Source: a virus. From it: a stretch of 31,737 bases of DNA. Position 1 is the first letter of the stretch. Each line of letters starts with the position of its first letter. The position numbers were made by a program, and so were the translations under genes. Shown here piece after piece: positions 21,045 through 28,463 of this stretch. The stretch lies in the IMG/VR virus record IMGVR_UViG_3300006802_000064, positions 1 through 31,737 of that record, one strand, 5' to 3'. Below the pieces are notes generated by a model. That model searched no databases and was not told the DNA's origin. It was given only the letters and a program-made list of their open reading frames with translations.

Positions 21045-21838
21045 TTTCTTTTCCTCCAACCTTTTAAAATTATCGTACCATCATCATCAAAATCTTGCGA
21101 TTGATATCCAGTAATAATACCTTTCTCTTTATATAGTTTCCAAAATGTAAATGCTCTTTCAAAATCTTCTTTAGCATTTTCTATATATACTTCATCTAAC
21201 TTGTAAACCTCAACTGCAAATGGTGGGTTAGTTTCACAAGCTATAAAACGAAATCTTGATGGATCAATACCAAGCATAAAACAATAAAAGTAAGCCTGAA
21301 TATGATAGTTTCTTTGTTGAATGTCTTTGTTAAACTTCTCTGGAGAAGCATCTTGACAAGTTTTAATATCGCTAATCCAATCATCACCAAGACAATCAGG
21401 TCTAACCCTCACATCTATTCCTTGATATGTACCATAATGAGATACCTCAACTTTACCATTAGTCCATTTCTTTACCTTTTCGCTTTTCATAAAGTTTGTA
21501 TGTATTCCCCTTATGATATTATCTTCTTGTTCATCTAAAGCAACCTTACCTTTATTCTTTTCAATAAGATTTGCCTTTAGTTCTTTATCTTCTTTTTTTC
21601 GAAGATCAAGTTTAGGAAGAACAAAATATTCTTTTTTAAAGGCTTCTACACCCTCATAACATATTGTATGAACGGCAGAACCCCTTGTCATATATTTTGT
21701 TTCTTGTATTGGCTCTCGATTAAGATAATGAAACACAGAAGTTTGTGCTATATATTTTAAGCTACTTGCCGATATTGATTTCTTGGAGTGATACTCCTCA
21801 ATAGAATCATTTGCTATTTTTAAGTTTTCTATTTTCAT
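21041..21838 (-). CDS. RecE-like PD-(D/E)XK exonuclease (DUF3799-type)
   Basis: The product has 265 residues. Motifs of the RecB/RecE-type nuclease core are visible: SISASSLKYIAQTSVFHYLN (N-terminal helix), TRGSAVHTICYEG with Gly53 and His57, VEVSHYGTYQGIDVRVRPDCL with Glu131 and Asp148, ISDIKTCQDASPEKF with Asp157 and Lys159, and YHIQAYFYCFMLG with Gln181. This is a DUF3799 / exodeoxyribonuclease VIII C-terminal-like enzyme, which makes 3' single-stranded tails for annealing. It is encoded after the ERF annealing protein and the SSB-like protein, so the three make a phage recombination system. It may also help build concatemers for packaging. Confidence 0.85.
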   Translation of the reverse strand: MKIENLKIANDSIEEYHSKKSISASSLKYIAQTSVFHYLNREPIQETKYMTRGSAVHTICYEGVEAFKKEYFVLPKLDLRKKEDKELKANLIEKNKGKVALDEQEDNIIRGIHTNFMKSEKVKKWTNGKVEVSHYGTYQGIDVRVRPDCLGDDWISDIKTCQDASPEKFNKDIQQRNYHIQAYFYCFMLGIDPSRFRFIACETNPPFAVEVYKLDEVYIENAKEDFERAFTFWKLYKEKGIITGYQSQDFDDDGTIILKGWRKRK

Positions 21839-21926
21839 CTTTTAATTCTTTATTTTCTTTTTCTAATTCTTTTACTTGCTTTGTTAAGTTTGCAATAACA
21901 TTGTTATATAATATATGTTCATTCAT
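21807..21926 (-). CDS. Small coiled-coil protein (39 residues)
   Basis: An ATG at 21926-21924 opens a frame that ends at 21807-21809 after overlapping the start of the exonuclease gene by 32 nt in another frame. The product starts MNEHILYNNVIANLTKQVKE and continues as heptads (LEKENKELKDENRKLKNSK), a leucine-zipper-like coiled coil. It begins 12 nt after the hairpin/T-run of the terminator at 21939-21968. Whether it is translated is uncertain; the composition is consistent with a real small protein but A-rich DNA also makes Lys/Glu-rich frames by chance. Confidence 0.45.
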   Translation of the reverse strand: MNEHILYNNVIANLTKQVKELEKENKELKDENRKLKNSK

Positions 21927-21938
21927 AATTTAAAATAT

Positions 21939-21968
21939 AAAAAAAAGGGGGTTGATTAACACCCCCTT
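21939..21968 (-). terminator. Rho-independent terminator after the SSB-like gene
   Basis: On the minus strand an 8-bp stem AAGGGGGT / ACCCCCTT (plus-strand arms 21945-21952 and 21961-21968) with an 8-nt loop leads into eight T (21939-21946). It begins 4 nt after the SSB-like stop codon, at the end of the tail/early transcript, before the exonuclease genes. Confidence 0.88.
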
Positions 21969-21972
21969 AAAG

Positions 21973-22239
21973 TTAAAATGGTAAGTCATCATCTGCTATA
22001 TCGTTTTGCTCTGCTCTCACAGGAATCGATTCAGTTTTGACTTCTTCTTTTTTGTATGGTTCTTGAATACTTAATGATAAGTATTTTTCACCTTTAACAT
22101 TGGTTTTAACCCAAGCACTTAATTCTTTTGGTTTACCATCAACAACTGCATCACCTCTATAATCAGGGTGATTATCAGTAGTTTTATAGTTATTCTTATT
22201 AAGTTGCCCAGTACCATCTTTTCTTACAAATTCTGCCAT
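21973..22239 (-). CDS. Single-stranded DNA-binding-like protein with acidic tail
   Basis: The product has 88 residues. The N-terminal part has the DUF736-like / OB-fold pattern: MAEFVRKDGTGQLNKNNYKT, HPDYRGDAVVDGKPKELSAW, VKTNVKGEKYLSLSIQEP. The C-terminus is DIADDDLPF, an acidic tail ending in Phe like those of bacterial SSB and T7 gp2.5, through which SSBs recruit partner enzymes. It lies between the ERF gene (4-nt gap) and the RecE-like gene. I call it SSB-like on the tail, size and context; a direct SSB signature is weak. Confidence 0.75.
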   Translation of the reverse strand: MAEFVRKDGTGQLNKNNYKTTDNHPDYRGDAVVDGKPKELSAWVKTNVKGEKYLSLSIQEPYKKEEVKTESIPVRAEQNDIADDDLPF

Positions 22240-22243
22240 AATA

Positions 22244-22708
22244 TTATATTTCGTTAATTTTAATATTTCTCATTTCACTTATAGTTTTCCCAGATGCAGT
22301 GTTTGCATCATCATCTTTAGTTCTAATTCCAAGTAAGCCTTGCAAAGTGTATCTTCTATAATAAGTTATGGCACTTCCAAGTTTTTGTGGATCAGACACA
22401 AGTTGCAATTCTAAACTTGAAGATTTAGATTGACCTGTTTCAACACAAGTAAGTGTGGTAAAAACTTTACCATCATTAATTGGTTGTTCAACACATACTT
22501 TATATTTATTAAGTAAGGGTTGTAATTGCTCTAACATTGCATTAATGTCGGCATAATTAGATTTAAAATAAGGATTATTAGCATCTTTAATAATTGCTTC
22601 TATCTCATTTTGAATCCTGTAGATTTTAAGATTGATACTCCAATTTGGAAAATCCATCTTTTTGGCAACTACCTTTTTAGGAGTTGTCGTAGTTTTCTCT
22701 TTATTCAT
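22244..22708 (-). CDS. erf: ERF-family single-strand annealing protein
   Basis: The product has 154 residues. The ERF superfamily (PF04404) core is readable: IYRIQNEIEAIIKDANNPYF, KSNYADINAMLEQLQPLLNK, VFTTLTCVETGQSKSSSLEL, then LGSAITYYRRYTLQGLLGI followed by RTKDDDAN. The SAITYYRRY...LLGI...DDDA block is the clearest hallmark (G-S-A-x-x-Y-x-R-R-Y-x-L...D-D-D). It anneals complementary single strands in recombination-dependent repair and DNA end circularisation. Its partners are the SSB-like protein and the RecE-like nuclease just downstream. The N-terminus is Lys-rich (MNKEKTTTTPKKVVAKK). Confidence 0.88.
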   Translation of the reverse strand: MNKEKTTTTPKKVVAKKMDFPNWSINLKIYRIQNEIEAIIKDANNPYFKSNYADINAMLEQLQPLLNKYKVCVEQPINDGKVFTTLTCVETGQSKSSSLELQLVSDPQKLGSAITYYRRYTLQGLLGIRTKDDDANTASGKTISEMRNIKINEI

Positions 22709-22710
22709 TA

Positions 22711-22923
22711 TTATAAATTTATAGATTCTAACTTAAATTCTAATTCTTTCAAATTCTTCAAATCCTTAACTGTAAAAGTTTCAGGGTTTTGAATCTTTGA
22801 ATTAAGTGTTGGCATAGTTATTTCTAACTTTTCGGCAACATCTTTCTTTAATAGGCTTAATCGCCTTAAATCATCAATGAACTCAATCTCGAACTCATTG
22901 ATAAATGATTGTTCAATACTCAT
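22711..22923 (-). CDS. Small helix-turn-helix regulator, Cro/C1-like
   Basis: The product has 70 residues. The middle (SLLKKDVAEKLEITMPTLNS with the KIQNPETFTVKDL piece after it) has the layout of an HTH_3/XRE DNA-binding domain, in which helix 2 is KKDVAEKLEI and helix 3 is MPTLNSKIQN. A short N-terminal acidic extension (EFEIEFIDDLRR) and a leucine-rich end (LKNLKELEFKLESINL) might allow dimerisation. No repressor partner or operator was identified. It precedes the ERF gene by 2 bp and follows the Cys-rich gene by 4 bp, so it probably regulates early transcription. Confidence 0.65.
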   Translation of the reverse strand: MSIEQSFINEFEIEFIDDLRRLSLLKKDVAEKLEITMPTLNSKIQNPETFTVKDLKNLKELEFKLESINL

Positions 22924-22927
22924 AGTT

Positions 22928-23185
22928 TTACCATTTGTCTAAAGGACACTTGGAATCAGGGGAAAGCGTTTTAGGTGGTATTGCACACCCACAACCGTTT
23001 TTTATTTCTTTAGTTTTAACATTTACACCCTGTTTCTTTGGGTTACAAATATGACCAGATCTGATTTCGCAAATATCACATATTAGCAATCTCATCTTTG
23101 ACATTTGTACGATTTCAGGTTTAGCCAATTTAAATTGACTTAATGCCCAATTTCCCCAACCTTGTAAAATGTTCTTTAGAATCAT
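22928..23185 (-). CDS. Cys-rich zinc-binding-like protein (85 residues)
   Basis: The product has 85 residues. After a basic start (MILKNILQGWGNWALSQFKL) there are six clustered cysteines: CDICEIRSGHIC, then NGCGCAIPPK, SPDSKCPLDKW. The C-x-x-C...H-x-C...C-x-C...C pattern with Pro/Gly turns is consistent with one or two zinc sites. Small proteins of this kind are widespread in Flavobacterium-like phages with no known function. A TAACTTTA sequence sits 5 nt before the ATG (plus 23191-23198), one mismatch from the -7 box. It is the first gene after the tail genes. Confidence 0.7.
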   Translation of the reverse strand: MILKNILQGWGNWALSQFKLAKPEIVQMSKMRLLICDICEIRSGHICNPKKQGVNVKTKEIKNGCGCAIPPKTLSPDSKCPLDKW

Positions 23186-23224
23186 TGGTGTAAAGTTAAA
23201 AATATTTTCATTATAAAAAAATTT

Positions 23225-24535
23225 TTATTCAAATTTATACAAATCAAATGACACTTTATCATCATCTTGATTAGGCAAATGCATTACAATACGATACGAA
23301 TTTTGCTTAACATCATACTCTAATTCATCAATTATAGCACTTACTGGCTCTTGTAATACACTTGTTGTATAATTAACCCATAGCTTGTTATAAAAATAAA
23401 TAGGAATGGTATCATTGTCATCTTTGTAAAATGTTCCCTCATATCTTTTCACTGGATTTCTATAATCATTAATAATCTCTTGAAGCACATTTTTATCAAG
23501 TGTATTTGTATTAATACTTAATGGAAGGTTTTTTCTTGTAAACTCAAAAGGTATTGAAGCAACATCTAATAAATCAAGTTCATTTGATAATATTGTTTCT
23601 TTTTGATCGTACTCACCAGTAACATTATCTTGAACTTCAGTTATTGCACCATCTATTAATTTAAAAGAATTACCTCGCCTTTTTATATGTATTCTTTTTG
23701 TTGCACCTGATTTTTGTGATATTTCAAAACCATCATAAAATGCCCTACCAAATAAAAAACTACTTGTTGTTTGAAATAATTTAATCTCTATATGAGGATT
23801 GGTTTCTGCACCAGTTAGATTTGCCTGTAGTGTAGTTTTATACTTATTCCAAGAATCAAATTGAGTATAATCTATTTTTTTAAAAAATCTATCATCAGTG
23901 AAAGCAATAGGATCACCACCTTCTCCACAATCACTACATTCAGCTATAAATTTATTATCTCCAAAATCATACATCTTGTTTATAGTTCCATCACTTGTAG
24001 AATCAAGTCCTACACTTATATATTGATTCATTATTGGAGAACCCAATCCACCTGCAAACATATAATAGTTCCAAGCAATCTCAATATCACGACCACTTAC
24101 AATAGGTGTATCGCTTAATATGTTTTTTATCATATAAGTTGTTTTTTCAGGTACTTGTGGCATTTGTTCTTGATACAAACAATATAATCCTGAAATTGGG
24201 TTTACATCAAACAATATTTGACTTGGTATTTGAACAGTTGCTTTTGAAGCCGTTATATCCCAATTAAATGTTTTATATCTAAAATTAGGATTTTTATTAA
24301 TCAAAAGCATTTGATTTGTTTTAGTGGTTTTTACTGCATCACGAAGTGGTCTTAAATATTCAACTTGCAAATCTTGATTTATTGGCGATAAATTACTTGG
24401 TATTTGTTTTAAAACATCTTTTGATTGTTTTAATGATGCTTTTGCATTTCCATCTTTATCATATACAAAAAACTCTATGTTTTCTGTTCCATTGTCTTGA
24501 AGCAATCTTGTTTGTTCTGATCTAATAGTTCCCAT
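23225..24535 (-). CDS. Tail protein, tail-tip/baseplate candidate (436 residues)
   Basis: The product begins MGTIRSEQTRLLQDNGTENI and is beta-rich with many aromatic residues; there is no signal peptide or membrane segment. Segments such as SGLYCLYQEQMPQVPEKTTY, NYYMFAGGLGSPIMNQYISV, DFGDNKFIAECSDCGEGGDP and ETILSNELDLLDVASIPFEF have no known domain that I can name. It follows the 1002-residue tail protein and glycosyltransferase genes, so a tail-tip, fibre-attachment or baseplate role is likely. A TAAATTTG box lies 4 nt before its ATG, overlapping the stop of the glycosyltransferase gene. It ends the tail module. Confidence 0.65.
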   Translation of the reverse strand: MGTIRSEQTRLLQDNGTENIEFFVYDKDGNAKASLKQSKDVLKQIPSNLSPINQDLQVEYLRPLRDAVKTTKTNQMLLINKNPNFRYKTFNWDITASKATVQIPSQILFDVNPISGLYCLYQEQMPQVPEKTTYMIKNILSDTPIVSGRDIEIAWNYYMFAGGLGSPIMNQYISVGLDSTSDGTINKMYDFGDNKFIAECSDCGEGGDPIAFTDDRFFKKIDYTQFDSWNKYKTTLQANLTGAETNPHIEIKLFQTTSSFLFGRAFYDGFEISQKSGATKRIHIKRRGNSFKLIDGAITEVQDNVTGEYDQKETILSNELDLLDVASIPFEFTRKNLPLSINTNTLDKNVLQEIINDYRNPVKRYEGTFYKDDNDTIPIYFYNKLWVNYTTSVLQEPVSAIIDELEYDVKQNSYRIVMHLPNQDDDKVSFDLYKFE

Positions 24536-24539
24536 ATTA

Positions 24540-24547
24540 CAAATTTA
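24540..24547 (-). promoter_or_regulatory. TAnnTTTG box (TAAATTTG) 4 nt before the 436-residue tail gene
   Basis: The order TAAATTTG-TAAT-ATG repeats the spacing seen at four other genes. It overlaps the glycosyltransferase stop codon, suggesting an internal leaderless promoter for the tail-tip gene. Confidence 0.45.
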
Positions 24548-25453
24548 CAATATTTGTTTCACTAACTCATAGTATTTATATGAATCAAGGTTTGGGTTTA
24601 TTTCTAAATCTTTTGGTGGTTTTTTACCTAAAAACATAGCCTTATGAAATTCACCATTTTTATTATTATTAACTCCTGCATTATGAAAGATTGCTTTCTT
24701 TCCCCAATCATTTACATTGTTTGTTGCCCAAGTAAAATCAAGCTCATCTATAATTTGTGTTTTGCGATTTCGTTTCCAAAGATTCCAAAGTACTGCCCAC
24801 ATATCAGCACACCAAATTTGAAGTCCGTGATAGCTTTCATTTTCAGCTTTTTTCTTTGCATTTAATTTTATAACTTCTGTGAATAAGTTTTCGCAATCTA
24901 TTTCAACTTCTTCCCAAAATTTATAGTCAATATTTTTAAGTAGATATTGACAACCACCAGAATTGTCTTGATTTTGTTTTACTATTTCTTTATCAATATT
25001 AGCTACATCACACATTAAATCAAGCATATCTTCTCCTTTAGAAACAATATAATCGTGTCCAATATAGCTTATTGTATCACTTAAATAACAAGTTGGATTG
25101 CAACCACATAAGTATTTATCTAACTCCAAAGGTTTTGTAAGTGCAATATCGCAATCGTGATATAAAAACGTTCCTTTATAAAGTTCAGGATATTTAGCAA
25201 AATGTTTTTTTAGAATATGAGGTCTTACACTTGATATATATTTTATAGGGTTTCTTGTATCTAAATAAAAGTAAAAATTAACTTTAGGATATTTTTCAAG
25301 AAGATAATAAAAAGGCATTTCTTCATCAGCTTTGTCGGCAAATACAATATCTATTTGTTCAGCTTTTATGCCATTATTTAAGAAGCTATGAATCATTACA
25401 TCAACTTGCCAAGAAAAGTAAATTGTAGATGGCTGACAACAAATGTATCTCAT
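24545..25453 (-). CDS. GT-A-like glycosyltransferase
   Basis: The product has 302 residues. It looks like a GT-A fold glycosyltransferase: an N-terminal nucleotide-sugar strand region (IDIVFADKADEEMPFYYLLE), a DxD-type motif in GTFLYHDCDIALTKPLELDK (Asp-Cys-Asp at 100-102) that would bind the metal and sugar-nucleotide, and late aromatic motifs (YHGLQIWCADMWAVLW; KKAIFHNAGV, with His257) typical of the acceptor/active site of GT8-type enzymes. A phage glycosyltransferase between two tail genes is unusual; it could decorate tail proteins or change host surface sugars. Start and stop are tight against neighbours (1 nt after the 1002-residue gene). The exact sugar cannot be told. Confidence 0.72.
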   Translation of the reverse strand: MRYICCQPSTIYFSWQVDVMIHSFLNNGIKAEQIDIVFADKADEEMPFYYLLEKYPKVNFYFYLDTRNPIKYISSVRPHILKKHFAKYPELYKGTFLYHDCDIALTKPLELDKYLCGCNPTCYLSDTISYIGHDYIVSKGEDMLDLMCDVANIDKEIVKQNQDNSGGCQYLLKNIDYKFWEEVEIDCENLFTEVIKLNAKKKAENESYHGLQIWCADMWAVLWNLWKRNRKTQIIDELDFTWATNNVNDWGKKAIFHNAGVNNNKNGEFHKAMFLGKKPPKDLEINPNLDSYKYYELVKQIL

Positions 25454-25454
25454 A

Positions 25455-28400
25455 TTAAGGACAAGCAGGACAAGTAGCAGTTGATAATGTTACACCATTC
25501 CAAAAATATAAATCTCCAACATAAATATAATTTCCTGCTGGAAGAACAGTAGTACAAGTTGAATTGGTATAAACTACACTTGCAGATGTAATTGAAGTTG
25601 AGTTAATATATATAGTAATTGACTTTGATCCACAACAAGCATTTAAAGCAATTGTAGTAACTGCTGCTTGTATTGCAGTACAAGGTGCTTCAGTAGTTGT
25701 TGGTGCTTGTGTTGTAGTTGTAGATACATAATTTTGACAAGCAGTACAATCGCTAAAATCTAAAAATAAATCTACATCACCACTTGTACCTGCACCCCCA
25801 TCTTGAAGTGAAGCATAACAAATAATTCCATCTGATATTACTGCAGGGAAACTATTTGTTTGATTTGATACTTCTATAATACTATCATCAGCACTACAAT
25901 TAGATTGTAAACTTTGATATATTCTATAAAATATACTTGGTTGAGTTGTAGTGGTTGTTGTTGGAACTTGTGTAGTTGTAGATATTCCTAAACAATCATC
26001 ACAACTTACAAACCCAGTTGAGAATTTGCTTGTAGGGAAACAACCTAAATTAAATTCATCATCACTTTGTGCATTTGAGGTTCTATCTATAAATGACCAA
26101 CAATCACCAGTAGATATTTGTTTTACAAATTGAGGGAAATTATCTACATTGTTTCCAAGTACTTCTATCCTATCATCACCACATTTTAAATATCTTGCTC
26201 TAAATGTCATTGTTGGACATTGCTCTGTTGGTGTTGGCGGCTCTGTAGAACAAAGTGTGTTTATTGTTATTGCAGATAAATCATCTGGAGTTGTTATTTC
26301 TTCAAGAATTGTAAAACAATCTGATGTTTGAACATTTAAAACAACCCTATCACCAACACTAAAACTTGCATTAAAATCAACTCTTAATTCATCTAATGAA
26401 TTATCTTTTTGAACTAAAAATCCATCAGGTGTAACAACATCAGTTTCACAAGCAGGGCAACTTGCAGTATTTTGTAAATTAGTTCCATTAAATTCTCTGT
26501 AATTAACTAAATCTTCTGACAAGAATTGAGCAGGAAGTAAATTCGTACAATTACTATTTGAATAAACTTTTGTTGTATTGGTGTTATCTGTAAATGATTC
26601 TCCATTAATATATGCAGTCCTTGATGTTGGAGTTTCACAACATAGATTAAAAGCAGTATCACTTCTATATAAAATTATTTCTTTACAAGTTACTGCTTGT
26701 GTTGTTGTCGGTTCAGTTGTATCATCTACACAAGCACCTGCAATAGTTGGAAGTCCACTTAAACTTGCTAAATATTGCCCAACCATTATTGTATAACAAT
26801 CAGAAGAACTTGAAGATGAAGATAAATAAACATTATCACCCCTTGAATCTGAAGTATAAGGTACACTTTGTGTTGATGAATCACTTTGTTTTCTTAATTG
26901 CCAAGCATTCCAAGTGTATTGAGTTATTGTAGAACCAATTGCTTCACCAGTTGTATTTACTGCAAATGGTGTAATAAAATATGGTGTACCTGCAGTCAAT
27001 GTTAAAGTAAAAGGCGATTGATCTGTGTTACCAGTAAACCCAAATGCAGTTGATTGACTTTGACCTGTTGCAATTACATATCTTGTATTGCTTGTATAGT
27101 TATTTCCATTTGTACCAAAGTAAAAACCATATTCTGTAACATTACTTGAACCTACATCATCTACTTGACCTTTAATTTCCATTGCAATATTTGTTACATT
27201 ATAAGGATTACAAGGAAGTGTTGTAAGTGTTGGTGCTTCATTTTCAGCTTCAGTAACAGTTGTGGCACCTGGAAAATAAGAAATAGTAGCACCTCTACCT
27301 TCTATTAATGAATTGTTCTTTGCATAAGCTGCTATGAAATATATTTGACCTGTAACAAGATTCGTTTGTACTGATGTAAAACTTGCAGTAGTATCACTTG
27401 AAACTACTTTAGGATTTGCTAATATATTTACATTAGTTCCAAAATAAAAACCTCTTTCAATTATTGCAAGACCTTTATCATCTGTAATCGTGCCATTTAA
27501 TGTTGCACCAGTATCACTTGTGCTTGTAAGTGCATCAGTTGTTACAATAGGATTGTTTTGTGTTAAATCTTGGTCATCAGCACTTGTTCCCTCATTACCT
27601 GTTTGTGTTCCTGAAATTGCATTATCATAGTAATTACTATTTGATACAACATACCAAGAAGCATTTGCTTGATATACTCTTGAATTTGTAATTCTTAAAA
27701 GATTCTCTAAAACTTCTTTCGCTGACTTTTTCGCAAATCCATTGAAAAGTGCAAACTCATTTATTAATATATCTTGAAACAAATTATTATTAGAATTTAC
27801 AACTTGACCTTGTACTGTTCTACGAATATTATTTTGAACATATATATCAAATTCTAAACCTGTATATGATAAAATTCTATGAATATAATACCAAGCTGAA
27901 TCATTATTAGTTTGCTCACCTGCAGCAACTTTTATTGTACCATCTGCATTAGTATTTATCTTACCATCAGGCACTAAATAAGCATCTAATGCACCCAAAT
28001 TATCTATTGCCCTTAAACTAATATCATAAGGATTAGATTGTATAGCTTCGGTAAAAGTATCTGAAACTAAAAAACCCTCCCAATAAACTTGGAACTCTGT
28101 CGCTGCTGCCCAATTATAATCTGTCGCTTCCCAATTTGTATCAGCAAGTTCCCAAAGAGGTGAATTAACATCAGCTTGTGGATCATCTACACCTACATTA
28201 ACTCTAATCTTATATTCTCTTTCATCAAAGTTTGTAAACTCATCATAAGAAATCGTATCAGTAGTTTTAATATTTAAGATACAAGATGAACCGATTATTG
28301 GATTATAGAAGTCATCATCATTGGTGTATTTAATAATTACTGGATTGTCAGTACCTATAATAGAATTAACATCACCAGTGTAATCTTTTTTAAGTATTTG

Positions 28401-28463
28401 AACACTTCTTGCATTACCCTTGATGTCTGAAAAATCAAGTTCATATTTTACACCGTATGCCAT
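25455..28463 (-). CDS. Large tail protein with FnIII-like, Cys-rich and Thr-rich parts (1002 residues)
   Basis: Residues 1-280 form a beta-rich tail-tip-like region (MAYGVKYELDFSDIKGNARS; GFLVSDTFTEAIQSNPYDIS). Two Ig/FnIII-like domains follow, at about 305-400 (TSTSDTGATLNGTITDDKGL; GFYFGTN) and 408-515 (GFYFGTN again). Then a poly-Ser tract (548-554) and four cysteine-rich repeats of two types: A at about 608-672 and 928-1001 (CC...CPAC ends), B at about 750-825 and 843-910. They are joined by Thr-rich mucin-like linkers (TTTQVPTTTTTTQP at 829-842; STTTTQAPTTTEAP at 914-927). A central tail fibre/tip is likely, with the C-terminal repeats as adhesive domains. Cysteines suggest disulfides or metals. 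A glycosyltransferase gene follows at 1 nt. Confidence 0.75.
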   Translation of the reverse strand: MAYGVKYELDFSDIKGNARSVQILKKDYTGDVNSIIGTDNPVIIKYTNDDDFYNPIIGSSCILNIKTTDTISYDEFTNFDEREYKIRVNVGVDDPQADVNSPLWELADTNWEATDYNWAAATEFQVYWEGFLVSDTFTEAIQSNPYDISLRAIDNLGALDAYLVPDGKINTNADGTIKVAAGEQTNNDSAWYYIHRILSYTGLEFDIYVQNNIRRTVQGQVVNSNNNLFQDILINEFALFNGFAKKSAKEVLENLLRITNSRVYQANASWYVVSNSNYYDNAISGTQTGNEGTSADDQDLTQNNPIVTTDALTSTSDTGATLNGTITDDKGLAIIERGFYFGTNVNILANPKVVSSDTTASFTSVQTNLVTGQIYFIAAYAKNNSLIEGRGATISYFPGATTVTEAENEAPTLTTLPCNPYNVTNIAMEIKGQVDDVGSSNVTEYGFYFGTNGNNYTSNTRYVIATGQSQSTAFGFTGNTDQSPFTLTLTAGTPYFITPFAVNTTGEAIGSTITQYTWNAWQLRKQSDSSTQSVPYTSDSRGDNVYLSSSSSSSDCYTIMVGQYLASLSGLPTIAGACVDDTTEPTTTQAVTCKEIILYRSDTAFNLCCETPTSRTAYINGESFTDNTNTTKVYSNSNCTNLLPAQFLSEDLVNYREFNGTNLQNTASCPACETDVVTPDGFLVQKDNSLDELRVDFNASFSVGDRVVLNVQTSDCFTILEEITTPDDLSAITINTLCSTEPPTPTEQCPTMTFRARYLKCGDDRIEVLGNNVDNFPQFVKQISTGDCWSFIDRTSNAQSDDEFNLGCFPTSKFSTGFVSCDDCLGISTTTQVPTTTTTTQPSIFYRIYQSLQSNCSADDSIIEVSNQTNSFPAVISDGIICYASLQDGGAGTSGDVDLFLDFSDCTACQNYVSTTTTQAPTTTEAPCTAIQAAVTTIALNACCGSKSITIYINSTSITSASVVYTNSTCTTVLPAGNYIYVGDLYFWNGVTLSTATCPACP

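Noticed and set aside
22711-22923. Lysogeny control region based on the small HTH protein
   Set aside because: There is no integrase, no second divergent repressor and no operator repeats nearby; a simple early regulator is enough.
25455-28463. Thr-rich repetitive DNA (around 25690-25730 and 25935-25980) as a CRISPR-like or microsatellite element
   Set aside because: The repeats are in frame and encode linkers of the tail protein; no spacer structure exists.
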